Shown in pieces: positions 44,844 through 59,358 of a stretch of DNA of 64,000 nt. This DNA comes from Terfezia claveryi (taxonomy: Eukaryota; Ascomycota; Pezizomycetes; Pezizales; Pezizaceae), in assembly GCA_015179025.1 (NCBI GenBank), contig WHUX01000154.1, forward strand, positions 1-64,000, in the 5' to 3' direction. The notes beneath the pieces were generated by a model. The model searched no databases, was not told the origin of the DNA, and worked only from the letters and a program-made list of their open reading frames with translations. The number at the start of each line of letters is the position of its first letter. Position 1 is the stretch's first letter. The translations under genes and the position numbers were made by a program.

Positions 44844-46560
44844 TTATACTGTTTCCATACCCCACATTCTCTGCGGCAATCCTCGCTGCTTCTCATTCGC
44901 CGTACAGTCCAGTTCCAAGTCAATTGCCTCTCTTAGAGTGCGGTGATCCACCTTCTCTGTTATTATTTGGCCATGCTGATATTTTATAACCTTTGCATCG
45001 GATTTCCTTTCTTTGTATACTACCTCCTGTGGTATCTTCAGCCTCTCTTTCCAACTATTTCCCAAAACCATCTCGTTGTCTATCCAAAGAGGCTTCTTTC
45101 CCAGCGTGCCTGCCCTCCAACTCTTCCATTCCTCACCGAGAACTGCCACCTCTTCCTGTATAGCCATCACATAATTTTCACCAACCAGTTTCTCCATCTC
45201 CACACTTTCCCCATTATCCTCCAGCACTTTCCACCTTCTCTCTTCCTCCCTAGTAAATGATTTCCTTAGTATCTCCACCGGAGTAAGTTTTTCATTCCTA
45301 CTAACCACTTCAGGACCGAGCATAAACTGCCAATAAACCCAGCTCCACCCTCTCCTACCACGATAGAACTCCCAATCAAATTCCTCTTCACGAAGACTAT
45401 CCCCGGTAGCCTGCGTTAAGAAAGAAATATAAGACTTTAGCGCACGCGTGGTATCGACCACACGGCAGTCCGCTCGAGAATCGAGTTTCAGCGGTGGCCG
45501 AGCGGGGCCGGGGCGTGCATAGTGCCAAATATGGGACCTCTCGCGGACATTCCCAAGGTCTGAGACAAGCCAACTCATAGCCATTGTAGTCGAATTCGAG
45601 AGGGATGAAGGGGGCCGGGGCGTTGTGGCAGAAAGAAAGATGTTGTCGGTTTTGATATCATCGTGGCACTAATACGTACAATCAGTAAGTTTTCTAAGTT
45701 TTCCCCTCCCCTATTCATACCGTCCGTTAACGATAGGATAGGATCCAAAGAGTGCCACTTACATATCCATCCTCATGCATTCTCCCTAAAGTCTCTAAGA
45801 ACCTTAAAAAATCCCTTCTATACGCGGCATCCACTTCATATGGCCTCAACCCTAGCCTGCTTACAAGAAACGCTAAATCGTCTACTGTCCCATCCTCATA
45901 GTATGGCATCACAAGCAGCCAGTGCTTCCCGAAGAACCGATTTTTCACATAAAAGTAATCCAGTGCACTCACCAACCCATTTTCCCCTCTCCCACTCCGG
46001 CCGAACCACAAGGTTGCTGGAATCTCCACTGGCCAAGTCTTCACTACTGTTCCCCATAGCCCGCTTCCAGCCAGCATCCAGTTAATAGGTCTTAATACTA
46101 CTCTGTACCATGATTCCACTTCGGGGTTAAACACTCCAAAAAGGTGGCCCGGCAAATGATTTACTCTCGTCCCCCAAAAGAACGTCTTGATGACGACCTT
46201 CCTTCCTCCTGGTGGCTGCGTGTCGAGATAAAGTCTTACCTCGCCTTCATATCCCTTTCCCAGGGTCTTGATATATAGGTATCGCTCGCCATCGATGTCT
46301 AGGGTATGTTTATCGATGGTGCGAAAGGGTTTCTCTTGCGGCGGAGGGATGAGATGCTGTACTGTGGAATGGCTAGAGCCGTCGCCTGGTGGCGGTGGGA
46401 AGCGGGTGGGGATCTGCCGGGGTGAATGGGCGCGGATACAGCGGGCGGTGGAGTATATGATGAGCGCGAGGAGTATGGAGACGGGAAGGAGACGGGATAG
46501 TATGAGGAGAGTACAGCCTCCTCTGCGCGTGCGCCGGATTGCCAGGGGGTAGATTGCCAT
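44844..46560 (-). CDS. Membrane-anchored protein-kinase-like protein
   Basis: ATG 46560 starts exon 1 (46560-45763); a 94-nt intron with GTAAGT donor leads to exon 2 (45668-44844), phase 0, total 540 residues. One transmembrane helix spans about 16-37 (LLILSRLLPVSILLALIIYS). The kinase-like domain has a glycine loop, LGKGYEGEV (about 100-108), and the VIK lysine (about 125). The catalytic-loop sequence CHDDIKTDN begins exon 2 (H268, D270, N275), and SDLGN takes the place of DFG. The activation region and C-lobe after it are hard to align, and no APE is clear. The key catalytic residues are present, so activity is possible, but the DLG and the divergent lobe leave room for a pseudokinase. The domain would face the cytosol or the lumen depending on topology. 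Confidence 0.72.
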
Positions 46561-48449
46561 TTGAATTTGAGGAAGGGCCCGGTTGGCACTGGCACTTGCC
46601 GTGAGAGGAAGGTAGCTAAGCTGCGGTGGTTTACTACTAAGTTGGGATACTCGATTCGGCAATTATTAAGACGAACACAACTGTCTGTAAATCGCGAACG
46701 AGAACCAAAATGGGGGCAAGATACGGTTACAAGCTGTAAGTAGCACGACGTAGTAGTGATCCTCTTCAAAAAAGACTTAAATGGGACAATATTCCGAATA
46801 GCCTCGGGGTGCGCTGCCCCGTCATAGGCTAGATGGCTTGAAGACGAGTAATGTCACCAAAGAAAAAAAATTAAATTGAGATTTAATCGACTTTTCAATA
46901 AGACGAAATGAAAGTAAAATTTCAAACCAGTGCGTGCTCAGCCTTATATTATTAAATACTTGGAAATGGGTAAAATCCTGAGTTGGTTCCGGATTAGAGT
47001 GACGTTCGCAGTCCGTGTGTACATGTAAGGATTGCTAATATTGCCCAGTATCTAGCATACTTTTGTTTCTCCATTGTTCCCTACTATCCTTATCGTGACG
47101 TCTTCAGACTATCTTGTTCTCCCTCTTCGGTAACTAATTGCACGGCCACATCTACGCTGCCTCAGTCAACCAATCACATCTAGTAGACGTAAAGCAATGT
47201 TAGGTTCAAATTCTCATAAATCTAAGAACATGATAGTGTCATCGTAAGCAAAATATGTATATATACCAGGAGCTCAAGGGTTTGGGGCTCGGGTATATAT
47301 CAAACCGTGATTTCTCAATATAAATACTAACACCAGCAGGCAAGTCTCCAGTCGAACTTGGACTAATTTACAAAAATATAAATTTACGACCAATATCGAC
47401 GGCTTTGAAACTTTAATAAGCATTAATCATCTAGTATAATCATCCGTGAAACCAGATTGTGGTTCCATCTCCAACCTGCATACCTAGTGCGGCCCCGATC
47501 CTGTTGCCTGACACATGACATTAACACCGTATACCCAATCATCAGCCACAATAGTTATTGCGGCATAATAAATTCCGATCTCACAAGGCAAGGTTGGCAA
47601 TGCCCCACAGCCAGATACTCTGACCCGGATAGCTTGCTCGAGTGTTTCGGCTATTACTGTGGAAACAGGTTTTTATGTATTAAAAGTAGAACATACCCCT
47701 ACCTGTAGAACATGCCGTTAACTAATCCACATCTATACCACCAGCTAGTGCACGTTCCAGCCCCGTTGTCTGGGAAAATGGCCTAATCAAGTATAATTGG
47801 ACATTCGCCTCCCTGCGGCACGAATCATCAACATGACGTATGTCCCATTCTTGTCGTGAATGAAGTAGAGATCATAATTGAATGAAAAAACAACATACAA
47901 CAATAGTGCCCTGGCCTTTCTTTCTTTATCTGGTGTTCCTGGTTTGTGGATATCATAGTTATGATTCGGGGTTGCTTTTGGGGTTGCAAACAATCACACG
48001 GCGAAACAAAGCGTTGCAAAATATGGCTTTGGTGTTACAGAAGTCCTACAAACTCCAAGGGGGACCAGCAACAGTAGAAGCAAGGTATGTGAGACCGTAC
48101 ACACTTCTACACTATGGAGGATTGAGTGCTGCGGTTCCTATTAGTTTAGCACATTCCGGAAGGAAATTTGAAATGAGGTTCCTCATCTTTTTTTATTAAA
48201 GTCTTTAACCAATGTATGCCTCACCGGGTTGCAGCTGTTATTAAGGCAAATGGGTTGTATACTAAGTACTAGTATTAGTCTAGATAGTGAAGGGATCTCT
48301 TGTATTTAGATATTCAGCGAGCAGCTTCACTCTTCATTCACTGAGTAGCGAGTCTGCGGCTGCCGGTTCCGTAAGTAGAATAGCTGCACGCAGCCCACCT
48401 AGCTTCGCCCACCTCTATGATTCCCGGACACTTTCTGAATAGGATTGTA
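46561..48449. other. Intergenic, nothing recognised
   Basis: No family-like coding sequence or repeat array is seen. Confidence 0.4.
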
Positions 48450-48664
48450 CAGCATCCGACGGTACAACCGGTCAGCTAACCTGACAAGGTTAACCTGGCT
48501 ATACACGGTCAAGCGCTAAACGTCCAATCCTATTTACATTCGCTGGCACTGACTTTTCCGAATTTTTGATATTTGACTACCAAAGCCTAGTCTCCCCACG
48601 CCGACCTTGGCCCCCCGTTAGCTGACCCGTTGTCCAGTCTGACCGGTTGTACCGTCGGACGCTG
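48450..48664. mobile_element. 215-bp MITE with 26-bp inverted ends and TA target
   Basis: The left end, CAGCATCCGACGGTACAACC and six further bases, matches the reverse complement of the right end with one difference. TA flanks both ends (48448-48449 and 48665-48666). No coding capacity exists. This is the pattern of a non-autonomous Tc1/mariner-type element. It lies 150 bp upstream of the tRNA gene. Confidence 0.75.
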
Positions 48665-48816
48665 TATGTATCTTCCGAATTAACCGGCCATATGCCTTCC
48701 ATTTGTCCGGCAGGGACTAGTTCTAGACTCCGCATAAGGAAGTAAGGATGTGTGCGCACTTCCGTTGCTCAGTCATAATATGTGGTAATAAGATTGCAAC
48801 TAATCAACAACTAGTA

Positions 48817-48914
48817 TCCGTCGTGGTGTAGTGGCTAGCATTTGAGACTCTCATTGTCTGCTCAGTGAGTAACTGAGGACTCTCAGAACCCGGGTTCAAT
48901 TCCCGGCGACGGAA
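48817..48914 (+). tRNA. tRNA-Glu (CUC) with 26-nt intron
   Basis: The acceptor strands TCCGTCG (48817-48823) and CGACGGA (48907-48913) pair fully, with A at 48914 as discriminator. The anticodon stem TGAGA/TCTCA encloses C-T-CTC-A, putting anticodon CTC at 48850-48852. A 26-base intron (48854-48879) lies one base after the anticodon, the usual place. The T arm CCGGG-TTCAATT-CCCGG matches box B. Without the intron the length is 72. The CCA end is not encoded, as normal in eukaryotes. Confidence 0.95.
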
Positions 48915-48918
48915 TTTC

Positions 48919-48923
48919 TTTTT
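48919..48923 (+). terminator. RNA polymerase III terminator
   Basis: A run of five T begins five bases after the tRNA, and longer T runs follow. Confidence 0.7.
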
Positions 48924-49912
48924 CCCTTTTTGATTTCCTTTGATTTTTTTTATTTACGGCTTAGAAACCAATAGCTTTATTATTGTTCGGTTCAAGGAAT
49001 TAGGTTCAGGGTAACCAAGATTATACATTGTTTGTGCGGTTCTAATGAAATAATAAAATAACCGATATATAATTCTATACTGATCTTGCAGTTATGGATA
49101 TCTGCGGTAGTGAATACACATGATTGGTGTTCCAGTACATTTTCCCAACCACTAGGGTCGGGAGTTCCATATATATAATATGTACCATCCTCCATTCCAA
49201 GGCACAAAGTACTACCCTGCCAACAGAGATATGACCATATTCACACTTCAGGAAGAAAAACTACTCATCGATGCTTTGAATACATAAAACATGAAGGCTG
49301 AAGCTAGATGGTCCGGTCTTTGACTCAGGTAGGACCGGATTCATGGCATTGATTGACACATCCGGCAGTGAACAAAAATTCAAGTAACGCAACTACATTC
49401 TACGTCCTCTCCTCTTGGAGAAAATCCTGGTGATAAGCTACTAGGGTCCTTTCAGAGGGGGCAAATATTCTAAACAACAAAGGTGATTTGGGAGTGTTAA
49501 CTCTATATTGACCCCCGGAGCAAGGAGAGAATCTGCAAGAGCTGCACTTCCCCTGTGGGCAGAGCTTGGAATTGAGAATCGTTACTGGGGGTAAGCAGAC
49601 TGTATACCATCTCACTCGAAAGGGGCCCGAGTAGCTGCCGTCAGTTACCGACCCAGCCCTGGGCGCCTTACCCTCAACCGTGGGAGTCCGAATCAACATG
49701 CGAATGAATGCCGCGTAACTGGCCACACGTTTCACAATTAGAGACAAGGTAAATCGTTGGAACGATTGCAGACGCCTTTTCAACTTCCACAATTGATAAT
49801 TGACCGCTAGGAAAAGAAGTTTATACATCTGAACATATGCGCCTATGCAAAATAGAACCATGAGATCTCGGGAAAAAAAGGCAAAAAGATAGCAACCATG
49901 TCGATGAGAAGA
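48924..49912. other. Intergenic, nothing firmly recognised
   Basis: A minus-strand open stretch of about 150 codons (49861-49400) has no family features and no convincing start. Confidence 0.35.
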
Positions 49913-50470
49913 CTAAAGTAACCCCCTTGCAAGGCACAACATCCTGAGAGTTTCCATTGTCCGACTAGAAATGTACCAATGTAAGGAATTGGGGGATTCC
50001 AGGGCATATCCATGGTACAGATGCAACGCCTGGAGTTTATGCGCATTGACACCAGGTCTTTTGGTATCATTTATATCAAACCCAAGCCAACTTTTCTGAA
50101 CTTGAAGCCCAATCTCTTCTAGAAACTTGATAAACCGATCAGAGAAAGCCTTCCGAACCTCTAGCTCAATATACTCCGTAAATGGTACTTCACCATTCAG
50201 AAACCCCCGCAAACCACTATCAAGTCGACTCTTCTGGGAATCCGTGAGGGAGTCAAGGGATATCGCTTCCACATATCCATACATCCCGCTAATGGTATAG
50301 CTGCGTGCAGATACCCCGGGAGAGATTGATTTTAACTTGCGGAGTTCAGAGAAGAGGGCCTCAATCTGAACAGAAAAAAACAGCGATTTTTCCTGCTCTT
50401 CTGCAAGGTCTGCAGACAAGCTTTTGACTTCTTGCATAAGCTTTCCGACTTGCTCAGCCGACGTGTTCAT
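49913..50470 (-). CDS. Hypothetical protein with N-terminal coiled coil
   Basis: ATG 50470 gives 185 residues ending at a stop at 49913. The first 50 residues form a likely coiled coil (heptad pattern in EQVGKLMQEVKSLSADLAEE). The rest is mixed-composition and includes SLTDSQKSRLDSGLRGFL and VRKAFSDRFIKFLEEIGL. I recognise no family. The even composition and absence of repeats make it a fair gene candidate, but there is no conserved motif or intron signal to confirm it. Confidence 0.45.
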   Translation of the reverse strand: MNTSAEQVGKLMQEVKSLSADLAEEQEKSLFFSVQIEALFSELRKLKSISPGVSARSYTISGMYGYVEAISLDSLTDSQKSRLDSGLRGFLNGEVPFTEYIELEVRKAFSDRFIKFLEEIGLQVQKSWLGFDINDTKRPGVNAHKLQALHLYHGYALESPNSLHWYISSRTMETLRMLCLARGLL

Positions 50471-53400
50471 ATTGGCCTATTTATCTGTAACATTAGCGGT
50501 CACTGCCTTAAAATTTGAGGGTGTTCGTCACCTCACAGATGGACATCAGCAAATGTGCGTTCCAAAGATGTCTTGGGTTCTTCCAGACTTCAATGCTGAA
50601 GGCCAAATTGTCTAGTATAAGCAAGCAAGCAGACCTACAAAAAGTCACGAAAACCCAAAGGTATTAATATAGGAATAAGAAACAAGCACAAGCCCAAAAT
50701 AGGACGATACAGGTATAAAAACGCCCTAGCTTGAAAAAGAGTGTATGTACTTATGATATAACCCTTGCTCAGGCTAATCATTACCTAGAACGGGGCTTAT
50801 GTCTATATATGTTTGTCCAGTTCAATTGATTTGAATCTGGACTTGTCCTCACAATAGAGAACAATAGAGCATCTATAAATGTGGATGTCGATTAGGAATG
50901 ATAGACCATGCATCTGTGGGACTCTGCAGCTGGCTAATCAATCCACCAATTATTTTACAGTCATTTCCACAATATTGCTTTCATGAACAAGCCTGGGCCC
51001 ACGTACGTACTTCTTAGCTTCCATTCTCGAAGTCTATTCGCGCTCGAAGTCACAAGTGTTGGGAAAAGTGCCATCTCTCAAGGCCACATAGTCCACGTCA
51101 CCATGGCCATGTGATAAAGGTGAACTCAAAAGATGGATTGTACATACTGTACATACAATATATGCCTCTGATCATTATTCTCAAAGATGTGAGCGGACAT
51201 AGCAATTCGTTGGAATACCGCTAAGGAATATCAGAAGATCTATATAGCTTGCAACACTTCCCTCCTTCCCATTCTAGGCGTAAGTGGTTGGTAAACCGTC
51301 CTCGCTACTGTAGTCAGCACTGCAATGCTCCCCTGACCAATAGCAGTTATATCGTTTACCAATGGCAATCATAATCACAATACAAATACTTACATTACTT
51401 CTGACTCCTTCTGAGTCTATGCAAGAATCATTACTTAACAGCAACCATACTCCGTAGTAGGAAAACACAACACGGAAGCAGAGTAAAATACGGCTTAGTT
51501 ATTTTGATCGACCCTGACACCATAAAGAATCGGACAATAACACACCATTGGGATCACTGAGTTTGATAAGGCAGTGTTTCACCCTAAAATTTGAGCCACT
51601 AAGGTCTGTTCATGAATAGTCACAAATGTGCCTCAAATAGATAGCATGTACCATGTGATTCGAGAGATTGGCTGGGAGCTCACCAAGGTCAGGAGGGCAT
51701 CCATGCATGCATGAAATCTTGCATTTCCGAGAGCAAAGGGACATGCACCGCACTGTGGGTTTTGTGTGGTAGGGAGTATTTGTTGAATTGTGACAGGTGG
51801 CCCCTGTTGATGTCTGCCTTGGCTTATGGGTTATTGGTTGAAGTGTTGGGTGAGGAAGATATAGGTTTCTTTGTAAGTATAACAGTGTGGAACATGGATT
51901 AAACTCTACCCAACGCATTTATCGTAAAGGGAATTGATAAGTAGATAAGCCAGCAATGAATTTGATTGGACTTGATAAACATTACAACAGCCAAATATTA
52001 CGACATCTTGAAAACAAATCTTCACTCAGACATGATACAGTCCCACAGATAGTCTATGTACGGTAGTCGATTCTGCTAAAAGAGGCTAAACTATTGGTCG
52101 AGCTCTAGGCGCTTCGATATTAATGCAGGGTCCTTCTTGGCCTCCACTTCCCATCTTTCCAGATACAGAAACTCCAAGCATCTAGTGACTGACCAATCGC
52201 GTGTATGTCCGGTGGATAGAAATGAATATCCGCAGGAGGACTCCAAACAACCCCTCGCTTTAAAGGGCATTCAAGAAAAAGTACTAAGACTGCAAGCAGT
52301 ACTATAATTACACTATAATGAGCGTAACTTAGCCAATTGATCACCATTAGGTAATATAGATCCCACCGAAGATAATTAGAGCTAAATTCAAAATTTCAGT
52401 ATAATACATCTTTCCTGTAAATAGTATCACACTATTTACATGGATGTATTAAGAGGTCTAAACCAGGCGTACCGCGCGCGGAGCCAAGCTACTATCGCTT
52501 CCTGGACAACACTACGAGTGCTCGAGTAAATATAAGGAGAAATTAGGCATACGTTTAGTTCAATCTTCTTTACTATTAAAAGAAGGCTTCGGCTCTGCTA
52601 TACAGATGTACATTTACATGTATGCGTTTGTTTAGGTCAACCCACGAGAATGAAATCGATAATCGAACTTGAATTCCAACACTGCATTGTATACATCAAG
52701 CCATAATGGTCTCCAAGTAGCCCAGGATGACGTATTCAAAAATCTTGGTGATCATATATATCAGAGATGGACTAAGTGAGGATTCTTCAGCTCCCAAAAT
52801 ATCTTATTCAAGGGTGGAAAAGCACATATTCTATGAACAAACTTTTGGCCTCCGGCATATTATTCATATATATGTACGTACTATGCAGGCCCTTATTATG
52901 CGTAATACAATTGCAATGGGGAGCATAAGCTGCAGTAATATTGGAGGTGTAGAATTGTATATGCCATTGCTTATAATATTGCCTTGGGAGCCGCTCCAAG
53001 GCTACTGTACGCCTCCTCAGGGTGTACCACTCACCAAGAGGTACCAACCCATGGCACACAGCAAAAATATATTCAAGCTATCACGTAGGTGACCCAGAAA
53101 CTTGATCTTATGGAGCTTGCTTCAATAGGTTACCTTGTGCCACACCTTGACTAGAGTAGCAGCAAGAGATTTTATGCAAGTTTGTCATCAGACTCAGATG
53201 ACCACCCTTGAAAGTTTGCATCCATTGACTTTATGGACTGTCCGGAATGGATGAAACCTTGTTTGTGATGAAGGTTTATGACTATGTGCTATGATATAAC
53301 TACAGTTGTCCAGTGCTATGACAAGGCAAGTAAAGCGGCCAGAAAAGCCTTGCTTGCCACTGTTACCCTGAATTCTCCTTCTTCCTCATTACCCTCCATA

Positions 53401-54322
53401 TTTTATCTTGTATTACGAGAAACGCTGTTCCAGTCCAATTAGGTATCTACAAGCATTATAACATTCCTATCATAATATAAATAAGGCGTTCTTCGTATAT
53501 GTTGATGTAAAGCTCCATATTCAAGATCCTCCGCTGACCCCACCCTTCGGACTGGTGCGTGACCACTTTCTTCGTTGAATCGGAAATCGCGCACCAGAGC
53601 TCTCGGCTATCTGCTATCTGCTCTTTGCAATTTGGCGGATGGCATTGAAGGCCTGGTGATGCAGATGACGTGAGGAAGACATCCCATTGGATGCCCCTAC
53701 TTACCCCGCAAATATTGTACCAGGCAACGCCTGAGATCTGGAGCATGGAAGAGGCGCATGAGGTAAATGTATCTCCCCTTCCAAAGAATGATCAGTGGAA
53801 CCAAATTTTATATTGAAATCTCTCCGGGCCTCATAAATTGATTCGGCAACAATGCTTATGGACTGAGCTCAGGGAGATGCCGCATATTGCGAGATTGGCA
53901 AGATTCCCACTTAGGACTGAGGAAGCGCACGGGAAAAGCGTTGATATCATTGCTGGAATTCCTGTTCAAGCTCTCTCGTTTGCAAGTCTTATCTTGGGGT
54001 GTTCGACGGTTTGTACTATAAAAATCGGCCACTTCCTTTTGCTCCAAACAGTCCTCTTCGACTTCACACAACCCCTAAGCAGAATTTCCAGTACGTAGGT
54101 CAATCCATCACCAACCACCCCACCAATTTCGTGCCTCATCGCAGCATTGGGAACTACTTAGGCAGGGAAGCTGCAGCTTACTGAAGCTTAGCCACTGATC
54201 TCCATCGGCCAACAGAACCAGAACCATACGACGACCCCAAACAGCTCCTGCACCTGCACCTGTACAGAGACCACACTACTACAGTACCACCTACCACAAC
54301 TTCAAGAAGTTTAACGAGCGCC
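50471..54322. other. Long intergenic stretch, nothing recognised
   Basis: Short open frames exist on both strands. None shows a domain, signal plus body, or splice pattern that I would defend. Confidence 0.4.
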
Positions 54323-54487
54323 ATGTGTCGGGTAGACATCAGTATCTGCAATAACTGTTCCCATGAAATAACGAAGGCCGAATATACTTGCGGGAAATAT
54401 TGCGCTGAGCCTCTTAAGGTTATCGTCAAGTACCTAGTGGACTCCGAATGCAAAAATTGTCCAAAGTGTAAGGGAAAGCATCAATAA
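54323..54487 (+). CDS. Possible small cysteine-rich protein (54 residues)
   Basis: ATG 54323 to TAA 54485-54487 encodes 54 residues with eight cysteines: C2, C9, C12 (CNNC), C23, C27, C43, C46 and C49 (CKNCPKC). The paired spacing suggests zinc binding. There is no signal peptide. It could be a complete tiny protein or one exon of a larger gene; I see no convincing neighbour exon. Confidence 0.3.
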   Translation: MCRVDISICNNCSHEITKAEYTCGKYCAEPLKVIVKYLVDSECKNCPKCKGKHQ

Positions 54488-55708
54488 CGCACAGGCAGAT
54501 CTTGAACGTTTTGGCTAGACGAAACGCAAAGGCAACTCCTCCATCTGGGCCTTCAAATATTTTCAGTTATGAGCGTAGAACCGAGTTTGTTGTCTGGTCT
54601 AGCGCGTTAGCGTTGAGGAGCACTATGCCCCTCGTGGCCGTGGAGGAGTGGACGTGTTTTCGTAGCTGGGCGGGTGTTTCAGGTTCTTAGGTTAGGATTC
54701 ATATTGCGGAGTTCATGAGAGGCGCTTGTTGCCTTGGAAATAAACGACAGTCTCTCGTTACATTTAATCTATTGCTCCGTTTCTACAATCTTATTCATGT
54801 TCGTGTCATTTGACATACAGTGTTCCCTGGCCATGGGCTCTGTGCCATCTCAGCAGCCGTGTATGTCTGGACTCTGGAGCCCGCCGCCCACATCCAAAAA
54901 ACTGCCCAGATCCCCTCAACTGTGATGACAACCTTTGCACGTTTGTTTGTCACTTGTGTGTCGGCGCAGGTTTCACTTGGCTTTCCTTCACTCTTTCAGC
55001 GCCCATCTTGACTCATAATGATTGAGCCAGGGTGAGTTGGTGAAACCTTGAATCAAGCCACATTTACCCTCTCTGTTCCAGTACGCCCTGCTAGTATATA
55101 TCGGGGCCTCATTGAGCCCTTAAGGAGCACGATGTGATTCTGGTATGCCCACGGGCATTATAGCTAGGACAGGCTGCGTCCCTTAAACTGTGATTGTGTC
55201 GGTAGATACTGGTAGTACTTAGTTAGTCAGCCACACAAGCCCAGCGATTGTGATACGCGGAGATCAGAGAGTTCAGCTTCACGAATGATGATATTGAGAG
55301 GAGCCTTTGCTTTGGGGAAGGATGAGGAAGATAGTTGGTTTCTCTGAGTCCAGGTGTCTTCGATGGGCATGTTGGTTTCCTCAAATACTTGAATTTCTGA
55401 CGACTAATCGTGCCAGAGTAAGGGCAGTTTCAAGGAAACTTATCATCTCACCACCCTTGATGCAGCACTTATGAAGTTTGTTATCTAAGGTTGTGATACT
55501 CACAGTATTGGACTTCAACCAGCTAGATTATCAGCTCAAAAGGTATGTATTTGTGAAAAGTACCAGTACTCTCTACTGTAGATCTTGTAGATGGATTTTA
55601 TAAGTACTAGAGATATTCTACATTAGTCTGGTCCTCCTGTGTTCTATATGTACGCACATACATACGTGCACCTACCCTGGACAATCTCTACCAGGCTAGC
55701 AATCTATA
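54488..55708. other. Intergenic, nothing recognised
   Basis: No gene or array is seen before the MITE at 55709. Confidence 0.4.
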
Positions 55709-55887
55709 CCGGGAAAACTGGCCCTTGTCAATATCTTTTGTCTTCCCTTTAATGGTAGCAGCGTTACTACTTGTGGCAAGATAGGCAGACTTGGCTACAC
55801 GATTGTGACTTACTTTACCGCTGTGTCACTGATTCTACTATTGTGATTCACTTTTTGACAAGGGCTCTTATTCACCAGTTTTCCCGG
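55709..55887. mobile_element. 179-bp MITE with TA target duplication
   Basis: The ends CCGGGAAAACTGG and CCAGTTTTCCCGG are perfect 13-bp inverted repeats flanked by TA on both sides (55707-55708, 55888-55889). A second inverted pair, CCCTTGTCAA, follows inside, offset by 13 bases on the right. No coding capacity; probably moved by a Tc1/mariner-type transposase. Confidence 0.75.
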
Positions 55888-58233
<2,346 letters not shown>

Positions 58234-58873
58234 TACAAGACGTATATACTGTCCAAAGGCGCCTCTAGGAAATATTTTGCCCATGCAAACTTTATGAGCG
58301 ATGAGGATATGATATCTCCGCAGAACTTCCTTGATGCGTCAACAACTGGAGTGTACTTGCTGGTCTGCGTTAATGACAGGTTCCACCAGAGCACGCCTTT
58401 GGACGACTACACCCTATGTGATGACTTCAACCTGTATTCGGAGAAGAAATCCCGTCCTTGCTCGTGTGGTCCGGCCGGCTGGGGTGAAGTGACGGAGCAA
58501 GTGTGGCTCGACACCAGTTTAGCGCATGCCGATCAGTATAGGCATCCTTCTGTCCCAAACAACTCGCTGTTAATTTCTAAAGTAACAAACTGGAGCTATA
58601 TGTGTATGAATGTCGACTTGGGATTAGCTACGCACCGGGGTTCCTCAACAGAGACGGGTTCAAGGATAAGAGACATCCGCACTGTGATGTAGTGCTGGAT
58701 ATTCTTATACGGTTAGGAGCGGGTTGGACAGCAAGGCGAGATTGCACGTCACAGGCTCCAAGCGCAAACCGGTGAAAGGGTTTTACCTGTACATGGGAGC
58801 GGGATATGAGGAGTTGGCACGGTTGGCGGCCTTCAACAAGGAATTGGATTTGGGGGGTTGGGCGAAAGACTGA
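58234..58873 (+). pseudogene. Decayed gene of unknown family
   Basis: Coding-like sequence continues through three frames. The first part (SYKTYILSKGASRKYFAHAN to NVDLG, about 58236-58622) shifts near 58622 into SYAPGFLNRDGFKDKRHPHC (to about 58720). It then shifts again into SKARLHVTGSKRKPVKG, FYLYMGAGYEELARLAAF and a stop at 58873. Each change is a single-base shift. The residues read like a real globular protein with cysteines (RPCSCGP), but I do not recognise the family. No start with a plausible upstream exon is clear. Confidence 0.5.
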
Positions 58874-59358
58874 GCAAGTCAAGCAGAAGAAGGATGCTTG
58901 AGAATTATGCTCATCTTCTGCATTGTCTTCCTTTTTTTTTTTTGGGGGGGGGTTTGCGGTCTTTCGATTATGCTCTGTTGGCAGTTTTCCCTCTTGGATT
59001 CACCGTTTGGTTTTTTGTGGCCAGCTTTTGGCTGTGATTAACTTCCATGTTGACTATCAAAGTGACTTTTTTGTGGACATGTTCATCTCATTGCATTCGC
59101 AGTTGATGGAAAGTAAAGTCAAGAGCAATATTCCTGACTTTGATCTTGGCTTCCTCGAGACCATTGGTGAACGTCAGATCCCAAATCCTTTTATGATGAT
59201 TCGACACTTCAGGATATTGGTATCAAAAGTAGATGTATTATACAGCCAACATCTTGACTCAACCATAAATAAACCAAAACCAACGCAAGGCTAAACAAAT
59301 ACAATATACGTACAACACACATACACATATACATTAAAAATCATAACTTTTTAAGACT
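58874..59358. other. Intergenic, 3' side of two convergent units
   Basis: It contains a T run followed by a G run at 58931-58951. No gene is seen. Confidence 0.4.

Noticed and set aside
49400..49861. 153-codon minus-strand frame next to the hypothetical coiled-coil gene
   Set aside because: It needs a non-consensus context, shows no motif and cannot be joined convincingly by splice sites to the neighbour.
52120..52347. 75-codon frame with one hydrophobic helix
   Set aside because: The N-terminal helix is attractive, but the remaining 45 residues show no family and there is no splice or promoter support.
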